The notes under the pieces: model-generated
Seen by the model: only the letters and a program-made list of their open reading frames with translations
The model's database searches: none
What the model was told of the DNA's origin: nothing
Part shown: positions 47,401-56,596 of the stretch, in pieces
Position numbering within the stretch: the stretch's first letter is position 1
Layout of the letters: each line of letters starts with the position of its first letter
Translations under genes and position numbers: made by a program
From: Hanleya hanleyi
Taxonomy: Eukaryota; Mollusca; Polyplacophora; Lepidopleurida; Hanleyidae
NCBI GenBank assembly: GCA_036873755.1
Contig: JAVTVY010036995.1
Coordinates: 101,721-165,720, forward strand
DNA: 64,000 nucleotides
Reading direction: 5' to 3'

Positions 47401-49244
47401 GGATTTGAAAATCGAGGCTCGAAACTGATGAAAAATCCAAGAATCAATATTTGCTTGTTGATATCATTTCAATCAGTGGTTCATGTTAGACACTCTTTGT
47501 GAATGGAGGTAGATTTTATGGTTTGAAAATCCCCCCACTGTGACGAGACTAATGAATTGTCCTCTTTGGATTGGTCAGGTTATAGAGGAGGCTAAGAAGA
47601 TGATAGACTCCTGTCCTAACAAACCTGTTGTTATCCACGAGTTCAAGGCCGGCTCTAATGCAAAGGTAAGACAGACCATAAGCGACCTTGTCTGTGAACA
47701 AATGAGGAAGGTGAAGTTGGCCAACAGTAACAAAACTTTCTGGGGGGAACTATAACTCAGAAAACCTAAAAAAAAAAAGAAATGTGAAAACATCAATATT
47801 TTCTCTTTAGAAGCTGGTACACATTTCTTTTCTTCATTAACTGCCTGCATTGTGGTGGTCAGGTATGTCAGCCTCATAAGCACTAGGTACTGGGTTCAAT
47901 CCCTAACCAGGTCATACCAAAGAATTATAAAATGAAACTTGTTGCTTCCTCCGACACGCTCATCATTATGATGATAGAACAAGGACTGGTTTGTTCAGTG
48001 TTAGTATAATACGACTTCATGTCTGCCTATGGCACTATAAAATGGCAGAATTAGAACTGCTTTGTCACAAGTAGGCACCCCACAACTCATAATATAACTG
48101 AAATATCATTGAAAGCAATGTTAAACCCTACTTACTCATTCACTCCCTTCTTCAATAACTGCCTTTTATTATCCATATCTGAAGATATATAGAACTGACT
48201 TTTCAGAAAAGGGAAGTTGTCTTTCTATTGTCCTGCCTGATGTCGGTTGTTGCACTTGGATTAATGATATACCTTCGTTCTCCAGGTCTTTTACATGTTA
48301 AACATACACAAGATAAATAATTTCCCAAGGAATTTACAATCAAAGGAATGGATTGAGCCACCTAAAAAGTAATTCCTTGACACATTAACATGGCAGTTTT
48401 GCTAATGGAAAGCTTTGAGTCATTGAAATCCTGTTCGGGTTTTTTCCAGGCTCTGGATGCTGCTATGAAGCAGTACAAGAGTCTATCACCTGAGACTGCA
48501 GCCATGTTCTTCTCTGTGGACCCAGAACAGGGGAAGATTCTATGTATGAGCTGTGTACCCAAGGTAAGTTCAATGGGATTATCCAGCTGATTGCAAAGGG
48601 GAGCAAAACTTGTAACTGCTGGAACACCAGTGCCCCCTGTCTCATTGAAATACAATATAAGGATATGACTATTCTTCAATGAAAGTATTGAAATTCAGTG
48701 AGATTGTGTTAATAGGATACGGGAGTGCAGTACTTCGTGCTTCTTTTTAGGAGTACCAATGACAATATTCAGCTTCAGCAAGTGCAAGGGTTACACTTCC
48801 TTGCATTGGCAGACAGTTCTAGAAATATCAATGCTGGAGTGAATTTGTGCAAACTATTTATGTTTAGTGAATAATTTATCATGAATTCGGCAGAAAATAT
48901 TGGGTCTGTAATGGTGTAGAATAAGACTTCTTTCAGGTGAATTGGAAATATGTTAAAATTCTTGTTTTGTTTAAAGTTTGATGGTGGACTTATTTGACAG
49001 CTGCTAATAAGATATGTAAAATGTCATCTTTTGATATGCTACATATGTTTCTGATATCATTTCTCCACAGTCCACAATAACCAAAGGATTGAAGGCCAAT
49101 GAGTGGGTGGGTCACCTGACCTCCGTTCTCAATGGGAAAGGTGGTGGAAAGGATGCCTCTGCACAGGCTACAGGGACCAATACGGAGGGGCTAGGAGAGG
49201 CCATTAAACTAGCAACACAATTCGCTGAGTTAAAACTGACATAG
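26404..49244 (+). CDS. AARS1: Alanyl-tRNA synthetase, cytoplasmic type, 22 coding exons, complete
   Basis: The enzyme charges tRNA-Ala with alanine and hydrolyses mischarged Ser/Gly-tRNA-Ala. I read the exons as 26404-26547, 28574-28762, 29215-29360, 29701-29892, 30652-30796, 31257-31402, 32025-32133, 32586-32624, 33887-33998, 34502-34626, 35366-35510, 37050-37219, 38040-38153, 38635-38772, 43380-43520, 43832-43944, 45747-45855, 46241-46366, 47166-47285, 47579-47665, 48450-48563 and 49071-49244. All borders are GT/AG and the phases close across every junction. The total is 2898 nt, 965 aa, close to the roughly 968 aa of animal cytoplasmic AlaRS. No stop, frameshift or missing block is seen. 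The first ATG opens directly into the class II core, with no mitochondrial targeting extension, so this is the cytosolic form. The start lies 54 nt after a probable 5'-UTR acceptor. Every intron is a plain spliceosomal one despite heavy transposon load. Confidence 0.97.
27040..28150 (+). mobile_element. SINE split by a DNA transposon
   Basis: The body (27040-27263) has the GGTCATGGTGAG, GGGTGTGAAAAG and ACCTGAATGTTGTGAT blocks. The tail (28103-28150, ATTGTTGAAATTGACATTCA then CTCACTCACTC) is separated by the transposon at 27269-28097. It is in AARS1 intron 1. Confidence 0.75.
27269..28097. mobile_element. Non-autonomous transposon, CAGG TIRs, 5-bp target duplication
   Basis: The ends are CAGGCATTCCGCCAG and inverted CAGGGATTCCGCTAG, flanked by GATGT (27264-27268 and 28098-28102). 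Near the left, about 27353-27400, is the GAGAGTCCGAGAGGGGGGTT / CCCCCCTCGCGGCG hairpin shared with 8022-9012. No transposase is found. Both copies make 5-bp duplications. Confidence 0.75.
28835..29000. repeat. Dispersed GACCACC repeat
   Basis: Repeated GACCACCTGT steps (28870, 28945) and GGTGGTCTCTT at the end resemble a common invertebrate interspersed repeat. It lies in AARS1 intron 2. Confidence 0.5.
31681..31923. repeat. 49-bp tandem repeat, five copies
   Basis: Copies of ATGTAGGACAAACAAACATG...CTTTCTGTTCTAATACTGA start at 31681, 31731, 31780, 31829 and 31878. Copies 2-5 are identical. It lies in AARS1 intron 6. No variable spacers are present, so it is not a CRISPR array. Confidence 0.95.
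32680..33875. repeat. 25-bp minisatellite, nearly 50 copies, in AARS1 intron 8
   Basis: The unit CACATTTTCATCCACCAATG + TGCCT repeats with small variants up to 12 bases before the exon 9 acceptor (AG at 33885-33886). Because 25 is 1 modulo 3 and the unit lacks stops in any phase, frames of up to 271 codons arise. They are not coding. The last unit runs into TTTTTCCCCTTTT, the probable polypyrimidine tract. Confidence 0.95.
34095..34380 (+). mobile_element. SINE family 2 copy in AARS1 intron 9
   Basis: It contains CTTGTCTTTATTGCAACATG, TTTTATAGGGTGGATGGAG, TTCTTTGAAGTAGCAGGAAC and ends TGATATGACTGAAATAAT...ACTCACTCACTCACTC. It matches 52305-52556 and, inverted, 56597-56890. The 5' end is not exactly placed. 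Confidence 0.7.
34799..34999 (+). mobile_element. SINE family 1 copy in AARS1 intron 10
   Basis: It runs from GGGGCCCCTTGGGGCTGCC through GTCATGGTGAGAATAGGCCT, CTTGTCGTAAGAGGTGACTA and TTCCCGGGTGTGAAAAATAA to GTTAAATCATATTCACTCAC. It is the best intact reference copy in the window. Confidence 0.8.
35652..36961. mobile_element. PIF/Harbinger-like non-autonomous transposon in AARS1 intron 11
   Basis: Inverted ends of about 40 bp start GGCCAAGAAAAAAAATATGT (left) and GGCCAAAAAAAAAAAATATG (right, complement). TTA flanks both sides (35649-35651 and 36962-36964). A GGCC start and TTA duplication are hallmarks of PIF/Harbinger. The 1310 bp carry only short frames, with no DDE transposase or Myb-like protein recognised. 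Confidence 0.78.
37244..37493. mobile_element. 250-bp TA MITE in AARS1 intron 12
   Basis: The ends TGGTAATCCCTGTAATAATT and inverted TGGTAATTCCTCTAATAATT have TA on both sides (37242-37243 and 37494-37495). Related copies are at about 46833-46990 and 58823-59001. Confidence 0.75.
37615..37812. repeat. Imperfect palindrome (foldback repeat) in AARS1 intron 12
   Basis: CTGATGGCAAAGGGGAGCAA ... TTGTAACCCATGGAACACCA on the left is mirrored by TTCCATGGGTTACAAGATTT ... CCCCTTCGCCATCAG on the right. One arm of the same repeat recurs at 48580-48690. Confidence 0.75.
38180..38372. repeat. Dispersed direct repeat, copy 1 (pair at 42656-42836)
   Basis: GAAATCTGTGTA..CTGACT, TCTGGTTTATCAAGGTTCAA and GAGGTTGGTCGGTTTACCCA are shared in order with 42656-42836. 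The two copies bracket the exon 14 and satellite region. Confidence 0.7.
38845..42433. mobile_element. Hairpin-bounded element carrying 17 copies of a 157-bp repeat, AARS1 intron 14
   Basis: It opens with the perfect hairpin AGCCCACCATC-ACCA-GATGGTGGGCT (38845-38870) and a CCGTCCGTCC stretch. A 157-bp tandem (38935 to about 41560) follows, with units containing GATTTCTCAGGAACTACT, TTGGTACACAGGTTCCCC and AATATGGCCACCAGGCGGCC. After unique sequence it ends near GGTGGGCGCCAAGATC with hairpin AGATCC-TTCA-GGATCT (42418-42433). The units give 60-110 codon frames that shift by one per unit and are not genes. The layout recalls Helentron-type elements with internal roughly 160-bp satellites. That class is inference. 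Confidence 0.65.
42656..42836. repeat. Dispersed direct repeat, copy 2 (pair at 38180-38372)
   Basis: Same blocks as 38180-38372 in the same orientation (TCTGGTTTATCAACGTTCAA, GAGGTTGGTCAGTTTACCCA). Confidence 0.7.
44009..44033. repeat. Poly(T) tract in AARS1 intron 16
   Basis: About 24 T residues followed by ACAG. On the - strand this is a poly(A), possibly a retroposon tail. It could also mimic an acceptor, but the true exon 17 starts at 45747. Confidence 0.7.
44735..44845. repeat. 25-bp tandem repeat, four copies, AARS1 intron 16
   Basis: CTTACTCGATGAAAGGTGAA + ATGCC repeats with TCGATG at 44741, 44767, 44792 and 44817. Copies are identical. Unrelated to the 25-bp repeat in intron 8. Confidence 0.9.
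46833..46990. mobile_element. Degenerate TA-MITE family member, AARS1 intron 18
   Basis: CTACAATAATTCAATCACAG at the left and GGTGATTGAATTATTTTCCA at the right form inverted ends similar to those of 37244-37493. The termini are eroded. Confidence 0.5.
47855..48152 (+). mobile_element. tRNA-derived SINE (family 3), AARS1 intron 20
   Basis: A pol III B-box-like GGGTTCAATCCCTAACC lies at about 47888-47904. After a body of about 200 bp it ends ATAACTGAAATATCATTGAA...CTTACTCATTCACTC, the same 3' tail as SINE families 1 and 2. Confidence 0.6.
48580..48700. repeat. Single arm of the 37615-37812 foldback repeat
   Basis: CAGCTGATTGCAAAGGGGAG through TGGAACACCAGTGCCCCCTG and ATACAATATAAGGATATGAC matches the left arm and loop of 37615-37812. 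It is in AARS1 intron 21. Confidence 0.65.
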
Positions 49245-50263
49245 CTATTGAGTGATGTTCTCGGAGGAGAATGCATTATGTGCCCGTTCACAAGGAACTG
49301 TTGAAGAAGTTCATTGTATCAGATAATCTTCACCTGTGAGAATTTACCGGCTTCATACGCTTACAAAATGAGAAAAAAAATCAAGGCATTTCCCAGGACT
49401 TTCCCGGTCAATAATTTTCATTTTCTAGGAGTCTTTAGTAAAATAACTCGCAACAAAGATGAGCAAAGTTCAGGAACAAATTTCAATACAGATTGCTGGT
49501 TCTGCCAGAAGAAGAATGTGTAGTTCTTCCAGGAGTTTAACTTTATTTTTAAGCATTTTCCAGGAATTTCCACGTTAGCGATTAAATTACAAGAGTTTTA
49601 AGGACTTTCAGGAGGCATATGGACCCTGAATTTAGTGTTCAAACAAGCAATGGCGTATCTTACTTCTTACACTATGTTAGTCAATCTGTTTTAGTGAAGG
49701 TGAATCAGCCATTCTTCTAAAACTGGAAAACTTAAACCTCTTGTTCAGAATTTCTCTATTATGCATCCAGTATCATGTTCATAGCTATATGCTGAGTGTT
49801 AATGCAAGTTTTCGCTCTATCTCTCACGATTTCAAGTATTGCATCCTAATCCACAGGCAGTCACCAGTGCATTTTTTTTAATCTTTCACACAAACATTCA
49901 AATTTTACCTTGGTTCAACTCAACACTCCAAAGTTCATCAGTCTTCACTGCGATATAGCATATAATACATGTTTTTTGTACATTACTTAAGAAATAGATT
50001 TTCTGGTGCTGGAAATAATTAACTCTGGGAAGATGGATTTTTTTATAGATGGTTCTCTAGAACATTAATTTTTTCACTGCAAAAGCATGTTATTTTCACG
50101 GTAATAGACCAGGACAACTGTTTTTGATAACCTCAACATTATGAGGACTATGTGTTAGCTCTGTTAAACCCTATTCACTCACTCACTAGCTCTGCACAAT
50201 ATCCGCTTCTTCATTTAAGAGTACATTTTCTTTGATAGGCATTTAGAAGTCGGCGTATATAAT
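49245..50263 (+). other. AARS1: Probable AARS1 3' UTR and flank
   Basis: AT-rich sequence with no further frame after the stop. A SINE-tail relic (CTGTTAAACCCTATTCACTCAC) is at about 50162-50187. The first AATAAA I find is at 50332-50337, inside the hairpin just downstream. The true cleavage site is unknown. Confidence 0.4.
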
Positions 50264-50365
50264 ACAAGGCTATTCTATGGATAACAAATTCTTTATTGCT
50301 GTGGAGCTAAACGAAACATCAGCTCCACAGCAATAAAGAAGTTGTTATCCATAGAATAGCCTTGT
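50264..50365. repeat. Long hairpin (about 45-bp arms) carrying AATAAA
   Basis: ACAAGGCTATTCTATGGATA...TGTGGAGCT (50264-50309) is mirrored at 50321-50365 with one mismatch and a loop of about 12 bases. AATAAA lies in the right arm (50332-50337), with the complementary TTTATT in the left arm. Such a unit could give a poly(A) signal in either direction. Confidence 0.85.
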
Positions 50366-50681
50366 GTTAAGGGTAAATTGTCTCATCCTTTGTGTAGCTG
50401 AAAAACCCTGCATCTGGACACATTCTTAGCTATTTTATGCATTGTCTCATTGATCGTTACATGAAGTATGAAGTTGGTGGCAATATGTATTATATAATAC
50501 TTGATGCATACAAACACCTCACTTGAGGTTTTTCCGGATATGTATTTGGTAACCTTCTGTTCAAAATTGCAGATAGTACTATGCTTGCAGTATATTTAAT
50601 GTGCTGGATATTCTTGCATGTCTATTGCATCCACCCAAAGCCCCAAGGCATAGATCTCAACATGGTAAAAACTAATATCTG

Positions 50682-51156
50682 CAGGCCTTCAAGTGCCTCC
50701 TATATTTCCTATATTTTCCTATATTTTTTAGTCATTCCTATATTTTACTCAAAACCTCCTATATTTCCTATATTTTGACTTTTTCTCATGAAAACTTTCA
50801 TCAATGCTCTGTAATGAGTCAAACTGACACGCGGAAATACATCTCAGAAAATTTTTTTCGCCTCGCTTCGATCGGCAAATACGAAAACATTCCCATCTCT
50901 CTATGCTGAATCAAACAACAGAACAGGTCACCTGAAAGACCACCACTATGACTGCATTAAGTGAAAGTAATTTGATTAAACACCAGAAAACTACCAAGTT
51001 TGGAACATACAATGTAGTACAGACCTGTCTTACACTCCTTTATTTCCTATATTTTCCTATATTTTATTCAGAAAATTCCTATATTTCTCCTATATTTTTG
51101 CAAATTTCCTCCTATATTTTCTCCTATATTTTCACTGTGAGCCACTTGAAGGCCTG
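50682..51156. mobile_element. 475-bp TIR element with 6-bp TATCTG duplication
   Basis: CAGGCCTTCAAGTG at the left is inverted at the right (CACTTGAAGGCCTG), flanked by TATCTG (50676-50681 and 51157-51162). Inside are multiple TCCTATATTT repeats near both ends. The CAG terminus suggests hAT. No transposase is seen. Confidence 0.72.
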
Positions 51157-51767
51157 TATCTGTGAACCAAACGTGTTTATGTAAAGAGATGTGTTAAATC
51201 ATGGTCTGGACAGACTCCTATCAGAAAGCTCACCTAAACGATGAAACATTACCTTGTTTGTGATGCTTTGTTGCATAATATAATCGCATGAACTGTTATC
51301 TGAATGCAGTCCGATTGTTATACATTTGGTTGATATTATTATAACATTTCCATTGATAAACCCATATATAACTGTCTGTGGCATCAACCTTGAAATAATG
51401 AAGTTGGACATGTTCAGAAAGTATTTGCTCCTATTTATAAAGTGCTACATGTATTTTGTTATGTTGAAAAAAATAGGGGTTCTCAAATCTCCTAATTGAC
51501 GTACTGTAGAAAATACATTGATCTACTTAAATATAAAATTCAAATGTAATATTCACATATGCAAATTTGTTTTGTCTATATCTATCTATAAACTATTAAA
51601 GGAACTGTCCGAGGCTGAGTGCCATCTATGTGAGGCTGTGTACATGCCACTGTAGTGGGGCGACTGTAGGGGTGACAAAGGGGAATGGGTATAATTCACC
51701 AAGCCTGTTTGCAGAGAACTCCAACATAATTGCCGCCTCTGTCTGTCTGTCCTCCTCCTAGAAATAT

Positions 51768-52023
51768 GCCCTGTGGGGCTTCCAGGGATTGACTTGGGAT
51801 GTCGTTGTGAACACTGCAGGTCATGGTAAGAATAGGCCTCCGCTCCTCAGGAAGCTTGTCGTAAGAGGTGACTAACCGAGGCTCCCGTGTGGTTCCCGGG
51901 TGTGACAATTAATAGGACCCCACTCGTGTGGTTCCCAGGTGTTAAAAGGAATAGAACCCAACATCGTGATATGACTGAAATATAGTTGAAAGTGACGTTA
52001 AATCGTATTCACTCACTCACACT
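51768..52023 (+). mobile_element. SINE family 1 copy
   Basis: It runs from ATGCCCTGTGGGGCTTCCAG to GTTAAATCGTATTCACTCAC, with the GTCATGGTAAGAATAGGCCT and CTTGTCGTAAGAGGTGACTA blocks. The TTCCCGGGTGTG module is duplicated (51890 and 51928). Confidence 0.8.
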
Positions 52024-52304
52024 CCTAGAAATAGCTACATGTATCGAAATCTTTGCCTCCGATACTCCAAATATAAAGGCACATTTACTTTAGGACGTCA
52101 AAATTGGGCATATGTGATTGTTTGAAGATTATCAAGCGCATTGTTGCCACTGATTTTCATCTGCTGTCCTTGACATCGTCAGCCGATCATCGTGTGTCTG
52201 TCTATCCGTCAATCATCCTTGTTAAAAAAATATCTCTAGAAGACTTATTGTCACATTCATATGACATATAAAGCTGGTGATGGACCAGAAGCTTATATAA
52301 TGAA

Positions 52305-52556
52305 ATAACCTTGAGTTTGTCTAGTACTGTAATATCAGTTGTCTTTATTGCACCATGTAAGCATCCTGTCTGTGTCTTGTGTGCAGCCCTCAGTGTTTTA
52401 TAGGGTGGATGGAGGGTGTCTGGTTCCATGCTGCTTCAAAGATTTCTTCTTTGATGTAGCAGAAACACAACTTGGCTGGATGGTGCTTAGTTGGTTCATC
52501 GTGATATAGCTGAAATATTGTTGAAAGCGACATTAAATTCTATTCACTCACTCCTG
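52305..52556 (+). mobile_element. SINE family 2 copy
   Basis: TTGTCTTTATTGCACCATGT, TTTTATAGGGTGGATGGAGG and TTCTTCTTTGATGTAGCAGA match 34095-34380. It ends TTGTTGAAAGCGACATTAAA and CACTCACTC. Confidence 0.78.
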
Positions 52557-53029
52557 ATATTAATCCAATTCTCCCCTCCCCCCTCCCAAAGAAGCCTATA
52601 AATGATTAACCTTGATTGACCTATTCTTTCTAGGTCAATAAGTTTATTTCCAATGTTGTTAACAATATCACTTCAAGGATTATAGCTGGCATTCTTAATT
52701 TAGGTTATAGGTATGCCTGGTTGACAGAAAACCTATTCAATAGGATGGCCCTCGATCTACTCTTTCAAGGTCAAATTATACAGTAAATTCAGTGCTGTTA
52801 GCACAATATCTCTTGAAGGATTAGTCTAGTTCTCAAAATTCATCACAGATATAGCTGTGGTGAAACAGCCATGTCAAAAATGACTGGCCTTGACCTATTT
52901 TTTTAAGATTAAATGTCCTTATCTGGAAGGGCTAGAGTCAGCTACAACAACTATTGAAGATGTTGGACTGGTCAAGTTATCCATCTTTGATGTTATCACC
53001 ATATCTCCAACAGCTGTGGAGTTCAGGCT

Positions 53030-54290
53030 CATTGAACCTATTTTTACCCCTTGGCCATTTTGGCCTTGGGGTATTGTCGTCGCCATGTACGTCTGTCCGT
53101 CCGTTAACGCACTTTAGGCAAAACCGCTTGAGACACAACCACCAAATTTTGAACACTTATTTATCCAGTGCTAAGTCAGACGCCTATCGAAAGTGGCTCT
53201 CCTCGGTCCATACTTTACAGAGTTATGCCCCATTACAGATATATTAATTTCTATTTCTGTCCTATATGCTTGAATGTAGCCAACTATATCTGCAAAACTA
53301 TGTTCGATAGAGCTACCACTTCAAGTCATGGTAAGAATAGGTCTCAGCTCCTCAGAGAGCTTGTCGTAAGAGGCGACTAACTGGGGCACCCGGGTGTGAA
53401 AAGGAATAGGACCCCAACCGTGGGGTCTCGGGTGTGAAAAGGAATAGGACCCCACCCGTGTGGTTTCCGGGTGTGAAAAAGAATAGGAACCAACGTCGTG
53501 ATATGACTGAAATAGTGTTCAAAGCGATGTTAAATCATATTAACTCACTCAGTCACTTGTGTTCTAGAAGCCAACAAAAAATTAGTCACCTCGGCCCTTA
53601 TTTTACAGAGTTCTTCCCCTTTTCAGACGCAGTTATCTTTGATTTTGTGATATAAGCTTATGCTTGAATGTAACCAGTTGTATATAATTGTTTGGTACAG
53701 CTACCAAATTATGAGGAAACTTTTTTATCCAGTTGTAGTCTAGATGCCTACAAAAAAATTAGTCGTCTTGGCCCATATTTTATTGAGTTGATATGCCCCT
53801 TTTGGATGTAACAATCTTCGATTTCGTGATCTGTAGTTGAATGTACAAGTTATATCTGCAGATCTGTTTGGTACAGCTGCTAAATTTGGAAACTTATTTA
53901 TTTAGTTGTATTCTAGAAGCGTACAAAATACATCGTCTCGGCCCTTATTTTATGCAGTTATGCTCCTTTTCTAATAAGCTTGGATATGTTTTAATGTAAC
54001 CAGTTATATCTGAAGAACTGTGCTCAATACAGCTAATATTTATCTACTTGTGTTCTACAAGCCTACAAAAAATTATTCGTCTCGGCCCTTATTTTGCAGA
54101 GTTATGAACCTTTCTTGTGTATTAATCTACATATGATTTTGTGATACATATTCTTGAATGTACATGTAGCTGGTATATCTGTAGAATTGATATTCTCTAA
54201 AAAGACCAATTCTGGATGATTAGTATAGCCATAATATGTTGCACATTCTCAGCATATTTCTTAATTCCTTTGGGGGAAGCCAAGGGGTTT
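53030..54290. repeat. Degenerate tandem element of about 160-190 bp units
   Basis: It opens with a near-palindrome TACCCCTTGGCC...GGCCTTGGGGTA (about 53046-53074), then TCTGTCCGTCCGTTAACGCA. Diverged units follow, each with a TATATCTGCA..ACTGT, GTACAGCTACCAAATT, TCTAGAAGCCTACAAAAA and TCGGCCCTTATTTTA order. A SINE (53315-53560) interrupts it. It ends near GGAAGCCAAGGGGTTTTGTG. Confidence 0.6.
53315..53560 (+). mobile_element. SINE family 1 copy with tandemly repeated middle module
   Basis: It starts at CAAGTCATGGTAAGAATAGG, lacking the usual 5' part. The module GGTGTGAAAAGGAATAGGAC occurs three times (53393, 53431, 53469). It ends GTTAAATCATATTAACTCAC. Confidence 0.75.
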
Positions 54291-54299
54291 TGTGAGTCT

Positions 54300-56590
54300 C
54301 ACCCTCATGTTTATATTGCGATCATGGTGTCTGTCCATCTGTCAACTTGCCCTCCATTGCAGACCATATATACATAAGACGCGTGCTTTCAGCTGTAGTG
54401 TTCAGCCAACAGTTTACTTACTCAGAAGATCTGAATCGCGTGGATTATAAGCATGCCCTCTTAACTACCCTGTCACACTGTCCAGTCGCCGCGAAGCATG
54501 CCAGTCTGGAAACTCTTTGTGAAATCTGTCTCCGATCAATCAATGAGATGTTTTCAAAAGCAGTTGTGGAGTTCTCTCTAGCGACAGAGCATGGCCATAT
54601 GGTTCATACCAGTTTCAGATATTATTCCTTAAGTTAAAAACATGTTTGTGTCAAAGAGCTCACTTATCAACAAATACCATGCAGAAAGATGTCTGATCGT
54701 GTACCTAAGCTGGTGATGGATCAGTTCATTGAAGATGTCTGGGACCTATTTATGCGAATTTGAGTCTCTAAAGTTTTGGTTTCTGATCTCAAAGTTGTGT
54801 TTAGGCATATATTGAAGCCCATACAATGCCATAAGACTTTTGTTTCTACTGCAACTTCATGCTGACATGTTCTCATTCATATTTTTTTTAATTTTTCATG
54901 AGGTGTCGGCGGGGATGCACTGTGGTTCATGTTGGTTGCAAGACCATGACACATCATTACCAGGGGGCATGCAGCAGCACGGCGAGCGACCTGAAATCAA
55001 GTCAATATGCATAGAGTGGATCAGATTTTTGTTGAATTGCCATCTGAATCAGGATTTGGTTCAAACACCTCTACCAGAAATTGTTTGCGAAAGACGGCAT
55101 TGCAAAAAGTTACACAAAGTTAAATATAAAATAACCTGCTTTGTGATGAACTCCATAAATTGTTCCATTTAATAAACAAGTGGACATCTTCAGTAGTTCA
55201 TTTGTACATTTTAATATACAATATGTTCTTACGAACTGTACATACAAGTCGTTCTTCATTCGGGATGATAAAGTAATAAATCTAATATATAGTTATTTAG
55301 AATAAACTCTTGAGTTCACATAATAATAATAATACATCGACTGACTGACAGTTTGAATTAGGATATGCAACTCCTCAGATTATATTAGGCAAAAATTTTA
55401 CTTTTCTGTACTTCAAAAATGTCGAGGAAATGTATGAAAGAAAGAAAACTACAAAAATAATAAAAATATGTGTACAAAATGGAAAAAGCTCGGTTTAAAA
55501 CAAGTTACTTATGCTTCACAGTTTTCAGTTTAAACCAAGTATGTATGACATAAGAAATAAGAACATAATAGATAGGGCTATAAATACAAATGTATGTATT
55601 TAGCAGGCAAATTACTGTTTTGTACCACCTGTATTACATGTTATTACCAGTACCATCCATTTAACATATTTCTTCAATTCCAAACATCCATATTATCACA
55701 AAGATATATCAAGGGTAAGCCATAAAGCAGGTTAGACATCTCTTACCTCAACCACGTTGACCAATTTAAGGAAAACAATAATGCTTAATTATCTTTGTTG
55801 CTGGAGACCTCATCTTCACTTTTAAAGTTAAATACTACTATTATGTTCCATCATTTCCCTGGGCCTAGTAAATGGGGTAAATTCTTCAAACCAGAAACGA
55901 ATGTGGTGTCATATAGCTAATGAAGATATGAGCTTACCAACACTGTACAGCGAGGATTTTCTTTGATCTCTGCATTATCTCCAAATATGACCAGCGGTGG
56001 TTGTATTGATTTTCAAATGGGAAATGTTCATATCCTTCGAATAGCCAATCAGATTGAAGTTGGAAGAGGTCATACAGTGACACATCTGCTAAAATGGACG
56101 GGAATATTTATAGATCTATGACATGTACGACATCACCATACCATATTCTGATGAGAAAATGTGTGATATTCAGCCAAGGCAACACCTGCAGTATTCGCCA
56201 AGGCAACACCTGCAGTATTCGACTTGGGTCCTCAGTTAATTTAGCGTGGAAGTGCTATTCACCATATCACCGAGCTTGCAGAACTTCTGCGCATTTGAAA
56301 TGACCTCTTGAAGAAGAAGATTTTTGTGAACTGGGGTGCCTTGCCAGCAGGGATTTCGATATGTAAAGTTGGCTTTACAGAGTAACCAGGAAATACATCC
56401 TATTAACATGAACACCTTTATACAGGTACCGGTACATCAAAGTATCAACATTGTCATTTACCCTGTAAATTGAAAACATTTGATTTTAAAGAATAGTAAT
56501 GAATAATCACAGCTATATATACACACTAATGTTCACAGTGGAGAACCTTTCAAGCTGTGAATCATGGATGCTGGGTCTATTCAGTATTCA
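54300..56590. other. No gene recognised
   Basis: Long AT-rich intergenic stretch. The frames at 54347-54637 and 54840-55172 have no recognisable domain and no splice context I can support. A 21-bp direct duplication (GGCAACACCTGCAGTATTCG-like) is at about 56179-56222. Confidence 0.45.
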
Positions 56591-56596
56591 GCATGG

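Larger units (their letters stand above)
46241..49244 (+). other. AARS1: AlaRS coiled linker and C-Ala domain (exons 18-22)
   Basis: Exons 18-20 encode a Lys/Glu-rich helical linker (for example [18 protein letters not shown]). Exons 21-22 encode the C-terminal C-Ala domain, recognisable by the glycine-rich [14 protein letters not shown] motif at about residues 930-943. In the family this DHHA1-type domain helps tRNA binding and links the aminoacylation and editing sites. The frame ends at TAG, 49242-49244, followed by untranslated sequence. Confidence 0.92.

Noticed and set aside
50264..50365. Possible hammerhead ribozyme because of CGAAAC near CTGATG on the opposite strand
   Set aside because: The full CTGATGA...GAAA core with proper stems is not present; it is a simple long hairpin.
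54347..55172. Two frames of 96 and 110 codons as a possible second host gene
   Set aside because: No recognised domain, no convincing splice sites, and ordinary AT-rich composition.
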